Assembly (NCBI GenBank): GCA_013433145.1
Contig: CM024187.1
Location: forward strand, 19,395,826 to 19,459,825
Length of the DNA stretch: 64,000 nucleotides
Origin: Ascaris suum
Lineage: Eukaryota; Nematoda; Chromadorea; Rhabditida; Ascarididae
Direction: 5' to 3'
Under the pieces are notes generated by a model. The model did not search any database and was not told the DNA's origin. It saw only the letters and a program-made list of their open reading frames with translations. Within the stretch, counting starts at the first letter, position 1; each line of letters starts with the position of its first letter. The position numbers and the translations under genes are program-made. Positions 42,901-57,900 of the stretch are shown here, piece by piece.

Positions 42901-45900
42901 TAAACAGCGACTCTTAGAAACGCATATCAGTTAAGCCCACCCAATCAAACACGGAGAGGTTCCAGTCATAAGTTCGAGGAACCAGAAGTCTATCAAACAT
43001 ATGAGCCACTAAAGAGTATTGGAATTTAACGAACTGCGCTGAAATTCCCTCAGAATCCACTGACAGATAAGAATGTCCAATCAAGTCACACATATGCAAC
43101 GACGTCAGTGCCAGAAGTTATCAGCTCTCTCCAAGGAAGTCATTAAAGACCAAAAAATAAACAAAACCAAGAAGCGTGCTCAGAAAACGACTGGCGTTGC
43201 CCCCCCCCCCCCCCAATTTTAAAGTACTCTGTTTGCCTTCAAAATTCACAATGAGCTGAAGGTAAGTTTTTTTCATCCTAACAAGGCGAACGCTTTATCC
43301 TGCTGACATGAAACCCACAGTTCGCAGAATAAGTTTATTTCATTAGAAGGAAGGCGCCAAAAAATAACACTACTGGAGATTGACTGTTCACCGTACCTCG
43401 ACACAGTTCCTCATCTTCGTCGTCTTGTGTGCTGCAATCAGGATCGCCATCGCAAACCCAACTTTGCTCGATGCACTGATTCGACTTACATTTGAACTGG
43501 CCCGGACTGGGGCATTTAAAGTCGGCTGAAATAAGAAGTCTGTATTAAAGAGAATCTGCTCAAGGTTATCGAGCAATACGATGGAAAAATTTAGTTTCAA
43601 GACAATGACCTTCAAAAGAACAGATAAACTGTGCATTGATGCGGAGTCAAAAATCTTCCCCTCTCGAGAAAATCTTGTTTAGCAAACATCCACCGTTCCA
43701 TCCTTTCCTAAGAGAATTCGTCGATCAGATGATAGGAAGGAAAACCTTCTGCCACCTAGTCGAAACGTGCATTCGACAACTTGTTTTTGGCCAGTATTTT
43801 AAACCTCTTGGTCATGTTCTTCACTACCATCTAAATGACATATTTATTTGTTTATTTATTCATTTATTTATTTACTTATTTATTTATATGTTTAATGCGC
43901 TGCCGAATACGATTTTTTTTTCAATCAGTGTCGGTCATTTAACGTTTTGGAAAAAAAAATTGGCATCATATATAACATACGTTTAAAATAAAACGATGCC
44001 GTATTAGGTAGCTGGACTGAGGTCAATTGAAAATCGAGAAGCTCGGATCGTGTGGCAACTCCTATCGACTAATAATCAAGGAGCCTGGTTGTTAGGCAAT
44101 GCAATATAAGCTGAGGTTCAAATTAAACGATTTAAAAAACTTAAACGTTTCTTCTTTTCGTTTTCTTCTCGATGCTTTTGCTTTAATATACATTCGTTTT
44201 CTTCTCGAAGATCGGAAAATTCCCTCTGTCGATGCTTATTTCTGTGAATGTCGAAGAATCGCACAAAAAAATTTCATCAGACGCTTGTGCTCATGTTAGC
44301 TGCATCGATTCTCTTCTCAGGCATATTCCACATCTTTTTCCACTCATTCCATGACTCAATTATCTACTGAATCAATATCCACCTTCGCGTTGATAAAGCA
44401 CATAAACAAATCGACCGTTTCTGGGATCCGTAAACGAGGAACCGATAAACTGTCGATTTTTAATGAGGAATAATTGTCTTATAATGAGAAATACGACAAC
44501 TCATGCAGAATGGACATAAAGTAGCTGACCACATGCCACTTCTCCCTCGTCAGAACCATCGCCACAGTCATCATCCCCATCGCAAAGATAACCACGCCCA
44601 ATGCATTTCTTGTTGCGTAAACACTCAAATTCGGAGCTCCCGCACCGCGATGCGTTTCTCGGATCAGCTGTAATTATGATAGCTTGAGAAAGAAAAGCAA
44701 AGAAACGTACTAGATAAGCCAGCACGATAAGCGGCATCGCATCTCTCAATTGACCAACCACTTCCACAAGTTGTGAACATATAATAGAAACATGGAATAA
44801 CGACTTCCATTCTGACCAGTCGAAAAGCCCGCACCGATCCAGAAGAGATCGATTTTGACAGCAAGTGGACTAATGTGAAATAAATGCAACATTTTTTCGG
44901 CCTTTAAATGACTGCAACTTCTTGTGAAGTTGAAATGAATTACGATACAGAGGCCTCGCTACTGTGTACACTACAACTCTTTTCCCTAGCCCTCCTCTCC
45001 CCTCCCCTCCCCCCCTTCACTACTCAGTTTCGTAATTCTAGCTTCAGTGACCGCCGAAATGAAATCATCAGGTCGGCAAACAAGGAGCTTCTGCATTGCG
45101 CTCAAGCGATCGATCAAAAGATAGAAACAAATAATAAAACATATGGAAAAACAGCCCCATTTTTTAGCTGATCCAATCTTTTGTACAAATCCAACACATA
45201 GCTGCTTAGTTACCCGACTGGCACAAAATGAAAACCCAACTTGGAAATGCATGTAGCTTTTCTCCAAGTGTTGACAGCCACCTTTTGCGTTCACCGAAAG
45301 AGCTTCGAAACGGTAAAGAGGTCAATTCATGGCTCATATCAAATAACGCAACTCCATTTGCAATATCCCATTGGGGTACAATTGCGCGAGCATGATACCT
45401 GTCCATTAAACGGCATTACTTGTCTCCGCAGTGGTTAAATTAGTATCAAATAAATCACTGGCTGTATCTAACTGACCAATGCATTTTTTCTTGTCGCTTG
45501 GATCAACACTGAAACCATCAGCACACAGGCAACGTACTGGCTCACATCCCAGCGAACCCTTACAAGCGAATGCAAAGCAGAAATGTTCACATCCTCCATT
45601 CGAATTCGAGCACGCTGTCGTCTCTGAAAATATGATTGCTTTATTTGCAAGACAATCTCTCCTATAGTAAAAAAAACAGTAAACAGTACACTATAAAAAT
45701 GAATGTTTCGATTAACGTGATCAGCAATGGAAAAAAATACTTCAAGACAACCGATTCAGCAATCGTTTCGAAATGGCCATAAAAAATTTTTTGACACTCC
45801 TGTTTCGATGCGCTCTCAAATTCAGAGTGGAGTTCTTTTGGCAAGTTATCATAGCAAAAAAAAAGTTGGACCATTAGCTAATATTTCTATTGGTGATAGA

Positions 45901-48900
45901 AAGCCAACAGGAAAACGCTTAACAGAAGTTATATGCATTTTTTTTTTGCCAAGATTATTTCATCGCCGTCGTGCCAAGTTGAGAGCCAATGAGTGCGCGC
46001 TCCATATTCGATAATCTGATAAAACTACTATTGTCCCATAGATGTGAAAGCATCAAAGTGGGAGCATCCGTAAAAAGTTCTTCTGTGGTCGTTTCATATA
46101 ATCTCCTCTATCTGCTTTCGTAAAAAATATTGGAAGCAAGTGCAAATGAAACAGCCCACAATAAACAGTGAGGTTAATTCGACAGAAGTTGTCTGCAACT
46201 TTCATTGTACAACAAGTTTTGTTATAGTGGATAGAATGAAGTATTCCCAATACGAGCAAAACTAGATGAATTTTTAGCGAATGGCAACGAATGAAGTCAG
46301 TACGACTGACGGGTATGTGAATTGGGATCGAAGACATGCAGCTCGAATAGTGAGGACTTGTCGCTGTAAACAATGCGGCTGCGTCCGATAAGACCATTCT
46401 CACCCACACGAATGCGTCTTATTTCGGAGTCGAGGAACTCGCTCCAGAATATAAATGAACCATAAACGGCCAATCCGTATGGATGGTTCAGTGCGTCTCC
46501 ATCAATCACCACCTGCAACGTACAAAGCACAAATATTCGCCAAAAGAACTCAATCGGTAATATGATCAACATTAATAACGGGCTAATATACACCACGAAG
46601 GAAATCGCTGTTGAATATTTACAGCATTCTCTCCATCCATCTCATTGCATTGAATTCCTCACCAACTGCTCATTGAATGACAGTTAACAATCTGACAGCA
46701 ATAAAATCATCTCTCTAACTAGTGCGTTCAGTTTTTCCGACAGAAACATACTCTATATGGCAAGAGGAAAACTTTGCAAATTCTTAGTGATATACAAGGT
46801 TACCGCCCTCAACTATGCACAGACTAGCGCAAATAAAATTCGGCAAGAAAAAATTAGCATGCAGGATTACCCTTGGATCGCCAAAAAATCGTGCAATTGC
46901 AAATTTTCGACAAGTTATTTTTTATTACATAAAGTGAAACAACACTGACAGCAAGCTCTTGCGTTTATATTGAAAGACAAGAGAGCTTGAAGACTCGAAT
47001 CATTTGTTAACTTCTGCGACATCCAATATCGCACTCCTTTCTGCGCTGTGACTAGGTGAGATTACTACATCTAGTTGGTTTTAGTTGGTGAAGCCATTCG
47101 TTTGATCCCAGTCTCTCGAAAACGGATGGTAGAAGTGACCTTCCGAATATTTCTCGTTAGACAATTTCAAACGGCTTGGAGGAACCGTAATGTTAACATT
47201 TTTTGGTTTAAACTTGCTGGCGTTAATCTGAGGGCAAATGACAATGATTGTCGAACGTATCACTAGAGAATTTTTTGGTATCCTTAGAGCACATATTTGT
47301 TCGCATCGAAAATGAGCCAGTTCTCAAAAACTTAGAAACAAGAAACACCAAGAAAGGTTCGAAAATTTCTCTGCTATTCCCCGTTAATGTCGAAGCAAGT
47401 GATGCTCAATAATTTGACCTGAACCAGGCTTGCGCACTCATCAGCATATTTCGAGCAAATCACTTGCAGCGACCCCTCCAACTTGGCCAACAGTTAGAAT
47501 GATGCCAGCCACATATTTCAAGCTTTCGATAAACGACTTAAAACCATATGCTTAAAAGGGCATTAGGACACTTGACAAGCAAAGTTCCGATCAGAAAAAT
47601 CACTAAGATGCGTCATTTCGAGGCATTTGATACTTTTTCCAACCAAGATTAGTGAAGCTAATTTTTGATCAGAAACATGCAGAAAACTCTGAACGACAAA
47701 AATCTTCCAAAAACGAAGCAAATCATGCCCACGTGTCACTTCATGCCTCGCTGCAAGGAGCAACGATGCAACAACAATATTCAACTCGTCGTGTAAAACT
47801 CCATAAACAACCTGACGATCGATGCCATTGAAGTGGATCCTCTCAATTCTGTCATAATAAGCATCGCACCAGTACAGCCATTCGTTATCGTGGTCAACTG
47901 CAAGCCCATTGGGCCAGTGGATGTCCTTGCTAATGAGAACTTTCCTTTCTGAACCATCCAGCTTCGTGCGTTCAATTTTAGCACCGGCCCCAAGTCCTCG
48001 CGTCGATGGCGCGTCCATCCAATCGGCGAAGAACAAATACCTGAAATATGTTTGGAATGAACTGAAAACACAGTGGAGAACAATGTATGATTGAATTTAA
48101 AACCGTGACGCTAAACAAAGATGGGGTGAGTGAGAGTGCCTAAGTCGCTCGTTCTTAAGAGAATATCCCGAAGTGATAGATTGCAGGTTCGAGTTCCCCT
48201 GTGAAAGAACGTATCGTTCGCGATCACACATAGTTATCACTGAAGTCTGAACCGGTAGAAACTCAAAAATATAAGCCATTTCCGCAAAACCAATTATACA
48301 GCAGCAAAACTCACGCTTTCATAGGATGAACTGCCATTCCCCGTGGGTTTGAAACATTGCCTTTTACAAGGACTTTCATTAGATTCGGTCTATCGACATT
48401 GACAACTGCAATGTGGCGATGGCCTCGATCCGACAGATACAGATTACCACTCGTCCAATCAATCACAAGTCCTTCGCAGTCGCTAACGCCTATAAAATGA
48501 AATGGCTTACCTCGGACGTTACTGGATTACAACAACCATTCACAGCACTATTATAGTTTAATTAAAACTTTGCTTCATCCCACCACGTTTCTGAAATGAG
48601 CCAAAACACGGCGAAAGAGAAGTGGAATGCACTTGTTACATATTAGATATACACAACCATGTTCTGCAGAAATAAAATAGAAAACTGACCACAGAAAACT
48701 GTTAGCATAAGGAAGAGATGTGAGAAAGTGATGAATAAACTGTTGAGCGAAGATTCAACAATATCTGCGCTTAGGTACACATAAAAGCCAACGCCACCAT
48801 AGACCAGCATCCTAATCTAATGAGATACCGCGAATTCCAGTGCTATATGTAACGGTAGGCATTTCGTTTATATGCGGCACTCTGGTGATATATTACAATT

Positions 48901-51900
48901 TCCACACTCCTGTTATCATACTATCACCCGTAATGTGTCGCTTAATTCGATCGGCTGTCGCCATTGCATGACCATACTACATTGTGCTGGTCACATCTCT
49001 TAATGGGAAGGCTGAACAGCGATCCGATAACGCTCTGTTTATTCTATAAGGGATTTGTTTACGCATGACTGATTTTTAAAGAAAGAATGAAAAAAAAGGG
49101 AGAACTGTTTTCAGAGCTCAAGAGAAACTTTTAAGCCATCAGCTCCAACTTAGACAAAACTTAATAAATACATCCCAGTATAAGAGAATGGAGATTAATT
49201 GCGAAAACAATTAACGCGACGAACCGTTGTCGACGACGGTTTCGATGTCGGTTGCATACACCTGTCGCTTATAAATAGTGAAGTTGCGTGCGTCGCTGAA
49301 ATAGACCGTTTGGTTGCGGGCATCGACAGCTATCGCAGTTAGCCGTTTGAGTTTCCTTATAGGACGTATCCCTGCAATGCAATAAGTAAATCGCATCATT
49401 TCAATCAGTTTTACTGCACCACAGAAATGATCAAATAACCATAAAACTGGGATCTTTCTGATTATCACTTTTGAGACTTCTCTCAAAAGTTCTCTGAATT
49501 ATTTAATTACTGATTTTTTCAGAAGTAAGTTTGTAGGTTTGTTGAAACATTTAACAGTTGCCAATCATCAATCGTCAAAATCTGCCTATTCCCAGGAGCA
49601 TTATTTAATTGCAATTCCTACACTACTTGGTGCTCTTCCGAGTAATAATCAATCTTCGCGCTTTTCTGCTGAGCTCTATAGTAAGATTCTTGCTACAGGA
49701 AGTCAGTGCGGCTCAGCATTCACAGACTCGTTAAATATTAAATCCGGATTTTAGTAGCTGTCGAAATGCGCTTGCAATGTTTTAATTTAAATCAGCTTGC
49801 TGATCAAAGGAGTTTCTAATGATGGTGGTAAGAGTCAAGCATGCATCAAAATATGCAATTAGATCAATGCTGTTGGCAATGGCTGCACCTTAATTTGATA
49901 TAAGGTTCTCAGTCTATTCCGAGCACGCGAAGAAACTTAACCGGCATTGAACATAGTGTATTTCCACTTCGCTTCACGCTAGAGCGAATCATTTTCCTGT
50001 CATTGTTTATTTGCACCTTAGGTCTTCCTCGGGCAGAAACGGGTAAATTAAAGCTATAAACAAAAAATAAACAATTTATACATGCTTAGTGCTGCTATCA
50101 GGGAAAGCTACAAACTCAAAAGGAAGTTGCCAGTTGCATCTGCCGAGCATCTCTTCACGACGGATCAATACTTCAATCTATGCATCTATTGTATCCAACT
50201 TGAATTGAGATGCTTCCTAGTCAAACCGGAGAAAACTGCGAATTGTTTATTTAACAGAACACATTCGACATAACCACGACTCACCAACGGCTCTGATAAG
50301 CGATGCATTTTGTAGTTTGATAGCTTCTTTGCTCGATGGAAATGGTCGGTCAGATATGAGCGACGGAAGCGACAGCGCGGCTATGCTGCCTGGCCTCGTC
50401 CGCCCGAAGATGAGTGTAGGACCATCGCTGCAAAAGTGTACATTTTCAACGAGGCGAGGAATAGACGAACACAACCAGCTCGAAATTTGTCGGAGACGAA
50501 GACTCTTGTGTTATCATAGAATCGCTAGAGTTGGCAAAAGTGACCGAAACGGTAGCTGATTAAAACGAATAGTAACAGACGTTATGCGTTCGTGAAGTAC
50601 CTCACCCATCGCCATTCACTTCCACCCACGAGGTATAGTAATGTCAGATTATGTAACCAACCTAAAGCGAAACGTCGCAATTTTTTCCAAAACATTTGCA
50701 CCAATATTTCGGGGATATATACCACGATATAACTGCACAGACTACCGGATTCGGTTCGACTATATTTTTAGCAGGTTTTATGTGTATTTGAGTATGGTCT
50801 GTGATCTACATATTTCATTTACTGTGAGAATAACTACTAACTATTCAGAATAGCCATTAGCGTGAATAACTATTCAGCTTCGAAATGAGGTTTTCTTTTC
50901 AATTTGCCCGAATCTCTGAGTCATTTTCAGTTCGAGGCGACCTTGACGGTTAGAAAAGACCAACTCTTTGGTAGCTTCGAGACATCTGCGGTCGTCTACA
51001 ATGCGATAGCCTTCCTCACAAGCGCATCTTGCCACTCCTTTTGTTAGATTCCGATAAACCTTCGCATCCCAAAAGGTTTCATATGCAACTAGACACAAGT
51101 GATCGCAACCACCATTATTATGGGTGCACGGATGCTGCACTGAAAAAAGCCACGGTAATTCATCTTATTAGATCATATTCAACCACAGCAGCAGCAATTT
51201 TTCATCTGCTTCATTGCGGAGAGCCAGTTGCAATGAAATGTTGTAAAAATTATCCATTTTCTTCAAAGTGCGTAAGATAATCTTCGTGCAAAAGTTTTTG
51301 GGAAATTCGAAACAAAGGAGTTTAATGTCGAGGTGAAAGATGACTGACTCTCCATTAAAAATTCACCGCTTGCACTAAAAACTTCGACGATTTCAATAGT
51401 GCAATTCAGTCAGACCATAATTCGCGAAATTGCTCGATGTGACGTCAATCCACTGTCTCAGCAATCCCTCACTCTCACATATTCATCGCTCTAATAATGA
51501 TCAGAATATCCAGAAAAACGCCTAATCGCTATCACATGCAAATTTTACGGTTGTGCAGATAAAACTTGATGAGAATGAGGATTTCCCTTTATATGAAGGA
51601 AACGAGTATGTGCTTATGAAACAACTTTCGAACGTTATGCTGGTCAGCCCTCTTTGGTATAGAAATGAAGAGTTGTTTACACTAGAAGAGAAAAAAAAAA
51701 CAAGTATGGAGAACTGAAATAGAGAGGGGCATAAAATATGTGGGCAAGATTACGTTTAAGTATATGAAGAGAATGAGAGGGTAGAAGAATTGATGAACGA
51801 AGTTGAAAAGAGTAAAAAAAAACAGAAAAGTAAAAGAACGTGACTTTAAAATGTTAAGTACGTAGAACATGTACGATGAATTCCACACTTATCAACAGTG

Positions 51901-54900
51901 AATATGAAATTTTCCATAAAGACAAACATATTTGAATTGATTGGCGGATTAAAAACAATTACGTAATAATCATATATTTGAAACCAATAATGATAAATGA
52001 TAACAATCCAATAATTATTTATAAATTCTTCAATAAATATATTTGGGATATACGCGCAAATTGAAGTGGTTGATAAACGATACTAACGTAATGCGTTTTT
52101 GGAATGCAAATTACTTTAGAGGGCTAAAATAAATGGAAGCATAAAATGAAGGGATGAAACGGGGAAAGTTTATTATGGAGGCGAGCTGCGATGTCGACTT
52201 TTTTGAAATCTTTTGCAACATTGTTATCCAGCCAGTCGTGTCCTTTACATAACATTACGCGCCATTGACTAGAAATTGCTAGAAACTATATATGGACATC
52301 CTTCCCCTCTCACCTCCCCCCCCCCCCCCAACCTCGCAGTAAATCAAATTCAGAAGTGTCCGATATGCCTAACGGCCCGCTACCAATGACCATCGTCGAA
52401 TAGAACTCAGCAGCACACAGCAGCATTCAGTGTAAACTTTCGACTATTAACGAAAAAATTTTCAACGAATGTGATTTGTTTGCTTCGCACTGCATCTACG
52501 CGTCCTCTCAACAAATTTCCCCTAACCCATAACAGCAAAAACATCGGGACCATAGGCTCTTACGTATAAGACTTTGAGTGTTCTAAAAAGAATCAAAAAC
52601 TGCACAAACTCTCGTTTAAAAAAAAACGAAGAAAAGAAATTGTTGTAATAGAGAAACAGACCGCTCGGTTGAACCTGACGATGGAACAATACAATATTCT
52701 CGATTTTTGATAGCCCGGGACTGTCGCTGAAGAGTTGTGGCTTCTGATCGAGACCACTGAGCACGTCGAATTGCATTATGGATTCAGTGCTCGATGCGGC
52801 AAAAAGTGACCTCTCGAAATAAAACATTTCCACAATACTTTTCACCTGAATAAGCAACAGGTAAATGCAACGCACAACATGAGGTGCTTTTCTAAATTTT
52901 GAAGAGAGTATGTTAGTTATGGGTTAAATGAGTGCATTTAATTTGATTAATATTTCAATAAATCTGCGCATAATGAACTTCCGCCACAACCGTTTTTTCT
53001 TCTGCAAATAAAACAAATGCGGTATTCGCTTGAAGTTTTCATATGAAGGCGAAGGAAAAGGATCGCACCAAACAAAGGATACATTTGATGATAATTTCAT
53101 TTCAGTGAGCTCGTAGCAAAGGAAATAATGGTAGTGAAAGAAAACGTTATCTAATGCATATGAGTGATGATTAAGCAGAAACTGCGGCAGTAATAAACAG
53201 AATTTTGAAGGAACCTCGAAACAGAGGGAACTTTGAGAAGTCTTGGCAAATTTGACTGCGAACGAAACAAGACTGATAGAGGACACTCACATAGGCACGA
53301 CCACTTACACCAACAGTCCTCTAATAAAAACCGTTAAGAGGAAATGGCAATTCATGCGGCAGAATATCAGCGGCATAAAAATTGGCCAGTACTATAAGAG
53401 GGGTATTAATCGCCTAAAACTGTAGAATAAAAAGTCTGAAGGAATCGAACCAATGTGCCAGCTGCGACTTCACGTTTCTTAAAACGACCATCATAGTCGA
53501 TAGCGCTCAGATATTCCAGATATTCATCCGCCCAATAGACGGTCCTTGAAAAAGGATCGGCAACAACACCTAAAATACTGAACACTCAAATGCATGCACT
53601 TAAATTTTAAGAACATAAATCTCTTCAGCGAAAATATTTCAATGAATACTAGAAAAAAAAAGTGAATATAAACCTCCAGGTGGCTGTGTGGTAGTAAGAG
53701 AATATGCTCACGTCAACGGTCACGAGTTCGAGTTTGCTTCCACATCAAAATTTGCAAACAGGATTTCCTATTCATTACAAATTGTTAGAATACCGTCTGT
53801 AACTTATTATGAAATAAATAAGACAAGTAGAGACGCGCACCAACAGAGTTGACACATGAAATAAAAATTTACAATTCCAGGTCAACAGGGTGCAAAAAAA
53901 AAAGAAACATCTAACAGATCATGCTCATTCAAAACCAACTGATCGTACAAATCCCCCTGAATCCCTCCCCCCTCGTTTTTGGGCTGTATTAAACATTCGG
54001 CCTAGTATGCATTGAGTTCGAAAGTGGCTCAATGCGGAATCTATCTGCTTCGTAGGTATCACTAAAAAGGGGACATATTTTGCAGGAGAAAATTGAAATC
54101 GTTACATTCGCACCGTCCCTCACAAGTAGAAACTTCTAAGGGCGTATCAGTTTTCACAATTCAACAACATGATTGCTGAATACAACTTTATAAGTTCGTG
54201 CTATTTGAAGACGAATGTTGTATCTCATCTAGCGCCATTGCACCGTTCATGTTAAATTGACGAAATCTGGTCCAATGATCACCAAACCGGTGCTTCATCA
54301 CAACGTAGTTTGCAAATGCAAAGCGAAAAGGGATGCTCATATCACCCTCTTTGAACATATAACCGCAAATATAACGAAATCGCCAGTTTTCACGATGTGC
54401 ATCTATATCATGAAAGTTGGTAAGCAATATAATTTTAAAGGCCATGAATACTTCCTAGCGTTGAAGTAACTCACCAAGGGGATGGATGATCCGACTGTCG
54501 ACAAGGGAAACGAGCTCGCTACCATCGAGCCGCATGCGCCATAAACCGCCGCTTTCTGTGCCGAAATCGGTGATAAAAGCATAACTGTAAAACAACCAAC
54601 TTCTGGAGATATGGAAATATATAAATATTTTTAGGTTCCCTAAATCTCTTATTATTAGTATCTTATATCTCAAAAAGAATGGAAGAATGGTTTCGGCTAG
54701 ACCTTTCAGCCAGTCTAGGAAACAATTATGTGATGATATGCGCATGCAATAGTCATGTAAGATTCAAATGGGGTAAAGGAAGCTACCATCAGCAATTTAT
54801 ATGATCACTGGTCTTTATTCCCGTCAATATTGTTACGCGCAAAGAGTTCAAACTTGAGGCTCTTAGAGACTTGCTATTTACGTATGATAGTTTGGTCACT

Positions 54901-57900
54901 AACGGAGTGAGCGATGGAAAGGTATTGAACTTCAGTTAAGCTCTCAAATGAATTTGCATGAAAATTCGCATTCAAAGGTTTTCTTTCATAAAAACGCATG
55001 TCGCAATTTTCTCTAACTTCCTCTGAGACAGCCAACCGAACAAATAAGCACTTGTGCGAAACCATGTAAACTTCATCAGCAACACATTAGTGAGCGACTC
55101 AAATGGTTGAGTGTCAATTATGTAGCCGACCATATCGCATCGATACAGAATCAAAAAACAAATAGACAATGTCACTTACTGCTATGCAGATTTGGAAGCA
55201 AACTCTGACAAGTAAAAAACAGTAAAAGACTTCTGATGGCAGAAATCGTTTTAGACTTCGTCTCAGATTTTAAATCACCGCTGAGATAACGTTTTTCTTC
55301 AACAATATAAACTACGCTTCCTCATAAATCATGGGCAATCACTCGAATAAAGACTCGTTAGCCGATGACACCTGACATAACTTCAAAAAAGCGAAGCAAA
55401 AATAAGGACGAAAGCGATCGAAAAGAGGAAAGAATAGGATGGCATTTTCCACTAAGTTAATTTCCTCCTATTTTAAGCTGGCATTTTGATATGCACAAGG
55501 AACGCTTCATCTATATGGTGGCATATGCCTCATCGATTGGTTATGTTGAAGATTTCGCTGTGCGGGGTGACTTTTTTTTGCCCTTTTTTTGCTCTGACGT
55601 AATCCCGTTGGGAATAGTGCTGAGCGCAAATTTGCAGTGAGGAGGAGAAGGAAAGATAAATAAAAAGTTGCGTTTACAGAAGGGTCTGCTAACCAATCAA
55701 AATGGATGACGTCGTTCCCATTGCTCTTGAAAGCGCGCTTTATTTTATTTAGGAGTTTTTTGAGGTTTTCGAATTCGCCAACCTTTTATTCATATGTCCC
55801 CAGTGATTTGATTATGAGAGGCGACTGGGAATTAAATGAAATAAAATGCGTTATTTATGCTTAGAAGCTTTTAGAAAAGGGTGCTGAGCAATGCGAAAAA
55901 ACGAAGCCGAAAATATAAAGAAAATGAGTTCCTTCTGATTATGGTGAACGTGGTGACCGAGAAGGTTTATTATGAGGACATAGATGATCAATGATAAGCA
56001 AGACATCGATGAAAAAGAATATAATAAATACCCGGCTGTCGAGTCAACGGCAATAGCGGAAGGTTTTTCAATTTTTCCACCACAGAGTGTTAAGCAACGT
56101 TCGAAATTCGAGCTACACACAAAAACATTCGAATAGAGGTTATCGACCATATACCAGTTATTGCCGATCCAATCAAAGCGCATTGCTTTCACGCCTGAAA
56201 GCCTATTCAGCGTAATTTATTGTTAAAACCCGTACTGTGTGCGTTAATGTGTCCATGGGAAGACTCGTTTCGCGACATATCACACTCGCGGCTGCGGTAT
56301 TCTTCTATGATCAACGACTGATATGCGTCCACCGAACAAAAATTCAAGGTGATCGTCCAAACTATATGGCAATTTCCGGATCTGTCTTTCTTAGACATTT
56401 TCACTTCTATGAATTGTAAGAAAGTCTCATTCGTTGTTACGCTATGTTGTACTTCCCAAAACAATGAGATGACAGAGGATTTGTGCACGAAAATTTGCTG
56501 CCTGTAGCAAAACATTTATTAGGATGAGCCTAATCATAATTTGAATCCAGTTTTACCTGAACATAAAAGAATGGTAGTTTAAAATGTCATTTTAAAACAC
56601 AAAAGTTCCCTTATGGCTTGAAACTGCGAATGAGGAATGCATCGTTTTTTTCAAATATGAATAATTTGTGCTCTATTCAAGTACGAAAAACCTTGCTTAC
56701 ACATGATGCTTTCATAGTGGCGAACAGTAGTAATGAAAAAGTTCATAAGACACCGTGTCGGTCGCCTGACGTACTTCCTCACTGATTTGTAAGAGGCCTA
56801 TCTTGACAGTGGTCAGCTCCTTTTCACCCCAAAAAAAACCTCCCCCTCATAATTCCCTGCCACTTCCCTTCCCAATCCCAATCAAACTTTAAAGGAACAT
56901 AGAGACCCATATACATACGCTTCCTTGTGGAATGCGGAGTGTAGCAATACTGTGCGACAGCAGTCCTGGGTCCGCATAGATAGTGGGGAGAGCAACGGTG
57001 TCAGGGATGTTCACATTCACGTTATTGAAGGATGTTCCTAAAGGTGCCGCTTTAAATTTGGCACTGCCCTGCACCATGCTGTTGAATCGTGCATCATCGC
57101 TTGTAATGTGCACTTTGCAAAGTTTTGCTGTTGTTTCTGTTATTTCCGTTATACTGTTGACCATAAAAATATTTCCTTGAAAATTCTATTGTACCAGACA
57201 TACTTCTTAATGGGTCAAGAACCTAAATAACATCTTCAGCCGAAGAGAATTTTTATCTGAGACGATGTGCGAGTTGGATAATTCGAAAAACATGTTAATA
57301 GGCATTGCCTCACCGTTTTGCTGAGCTAACTGTTTTGAATACTCAGGTATATAAGATGATAGCAATGCGATGGAAGGACAACCCACTTCTCAAGTAGAAA
57401 TGCATTTGCAGATTCCTTTCCCTAAAGCCTGTCCGAAATAGCAAAGTTACTGGATGGTCCAAAATGAAATTTTGACCACAAAGGACGGTGGAAAGATGCA
57501 CAAGTATGCCTATGAACGTCGACATATTATAAAGCAGGCACCACTATACACTCCATGGAATAGACCGTTCTCCAACACGCCAAGCACTTGAACTCAAAAT
57601 TTTGCACCACACCTTCGGGGAAAGCGAAACAAAGAGGGAAGATTTGGTACATCCGCGAAGCAGGTTGCGATATGCGGATGTTAGAGGCCATTACCCACAA
57701 AAAATGGAATGAAACCGTTCAGAGCGATTTTGGTTACGCTCCAATCAATGATCCATCATCAGACTAATGGTCCCCATTGATGTATCCACTGCTTCGGTGA
57801 CCATTAACATTTCACCCATTTTTCACACGTGAAAAACGTTGTGCAAGTGGGAAAGGCATTCGGAGAAAAAACTGCCCTCACAAAAAATGCAAGGGCGATG

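Noticed and set aside
53430..53460. Perfect tRNA B-box consensus on the minus strand (GGTTCGATTCC)
   Set aside because: It lies across the exon 11 donor, has no A box at tRNA distance, and the upstream sequence is clearly propeller coding.
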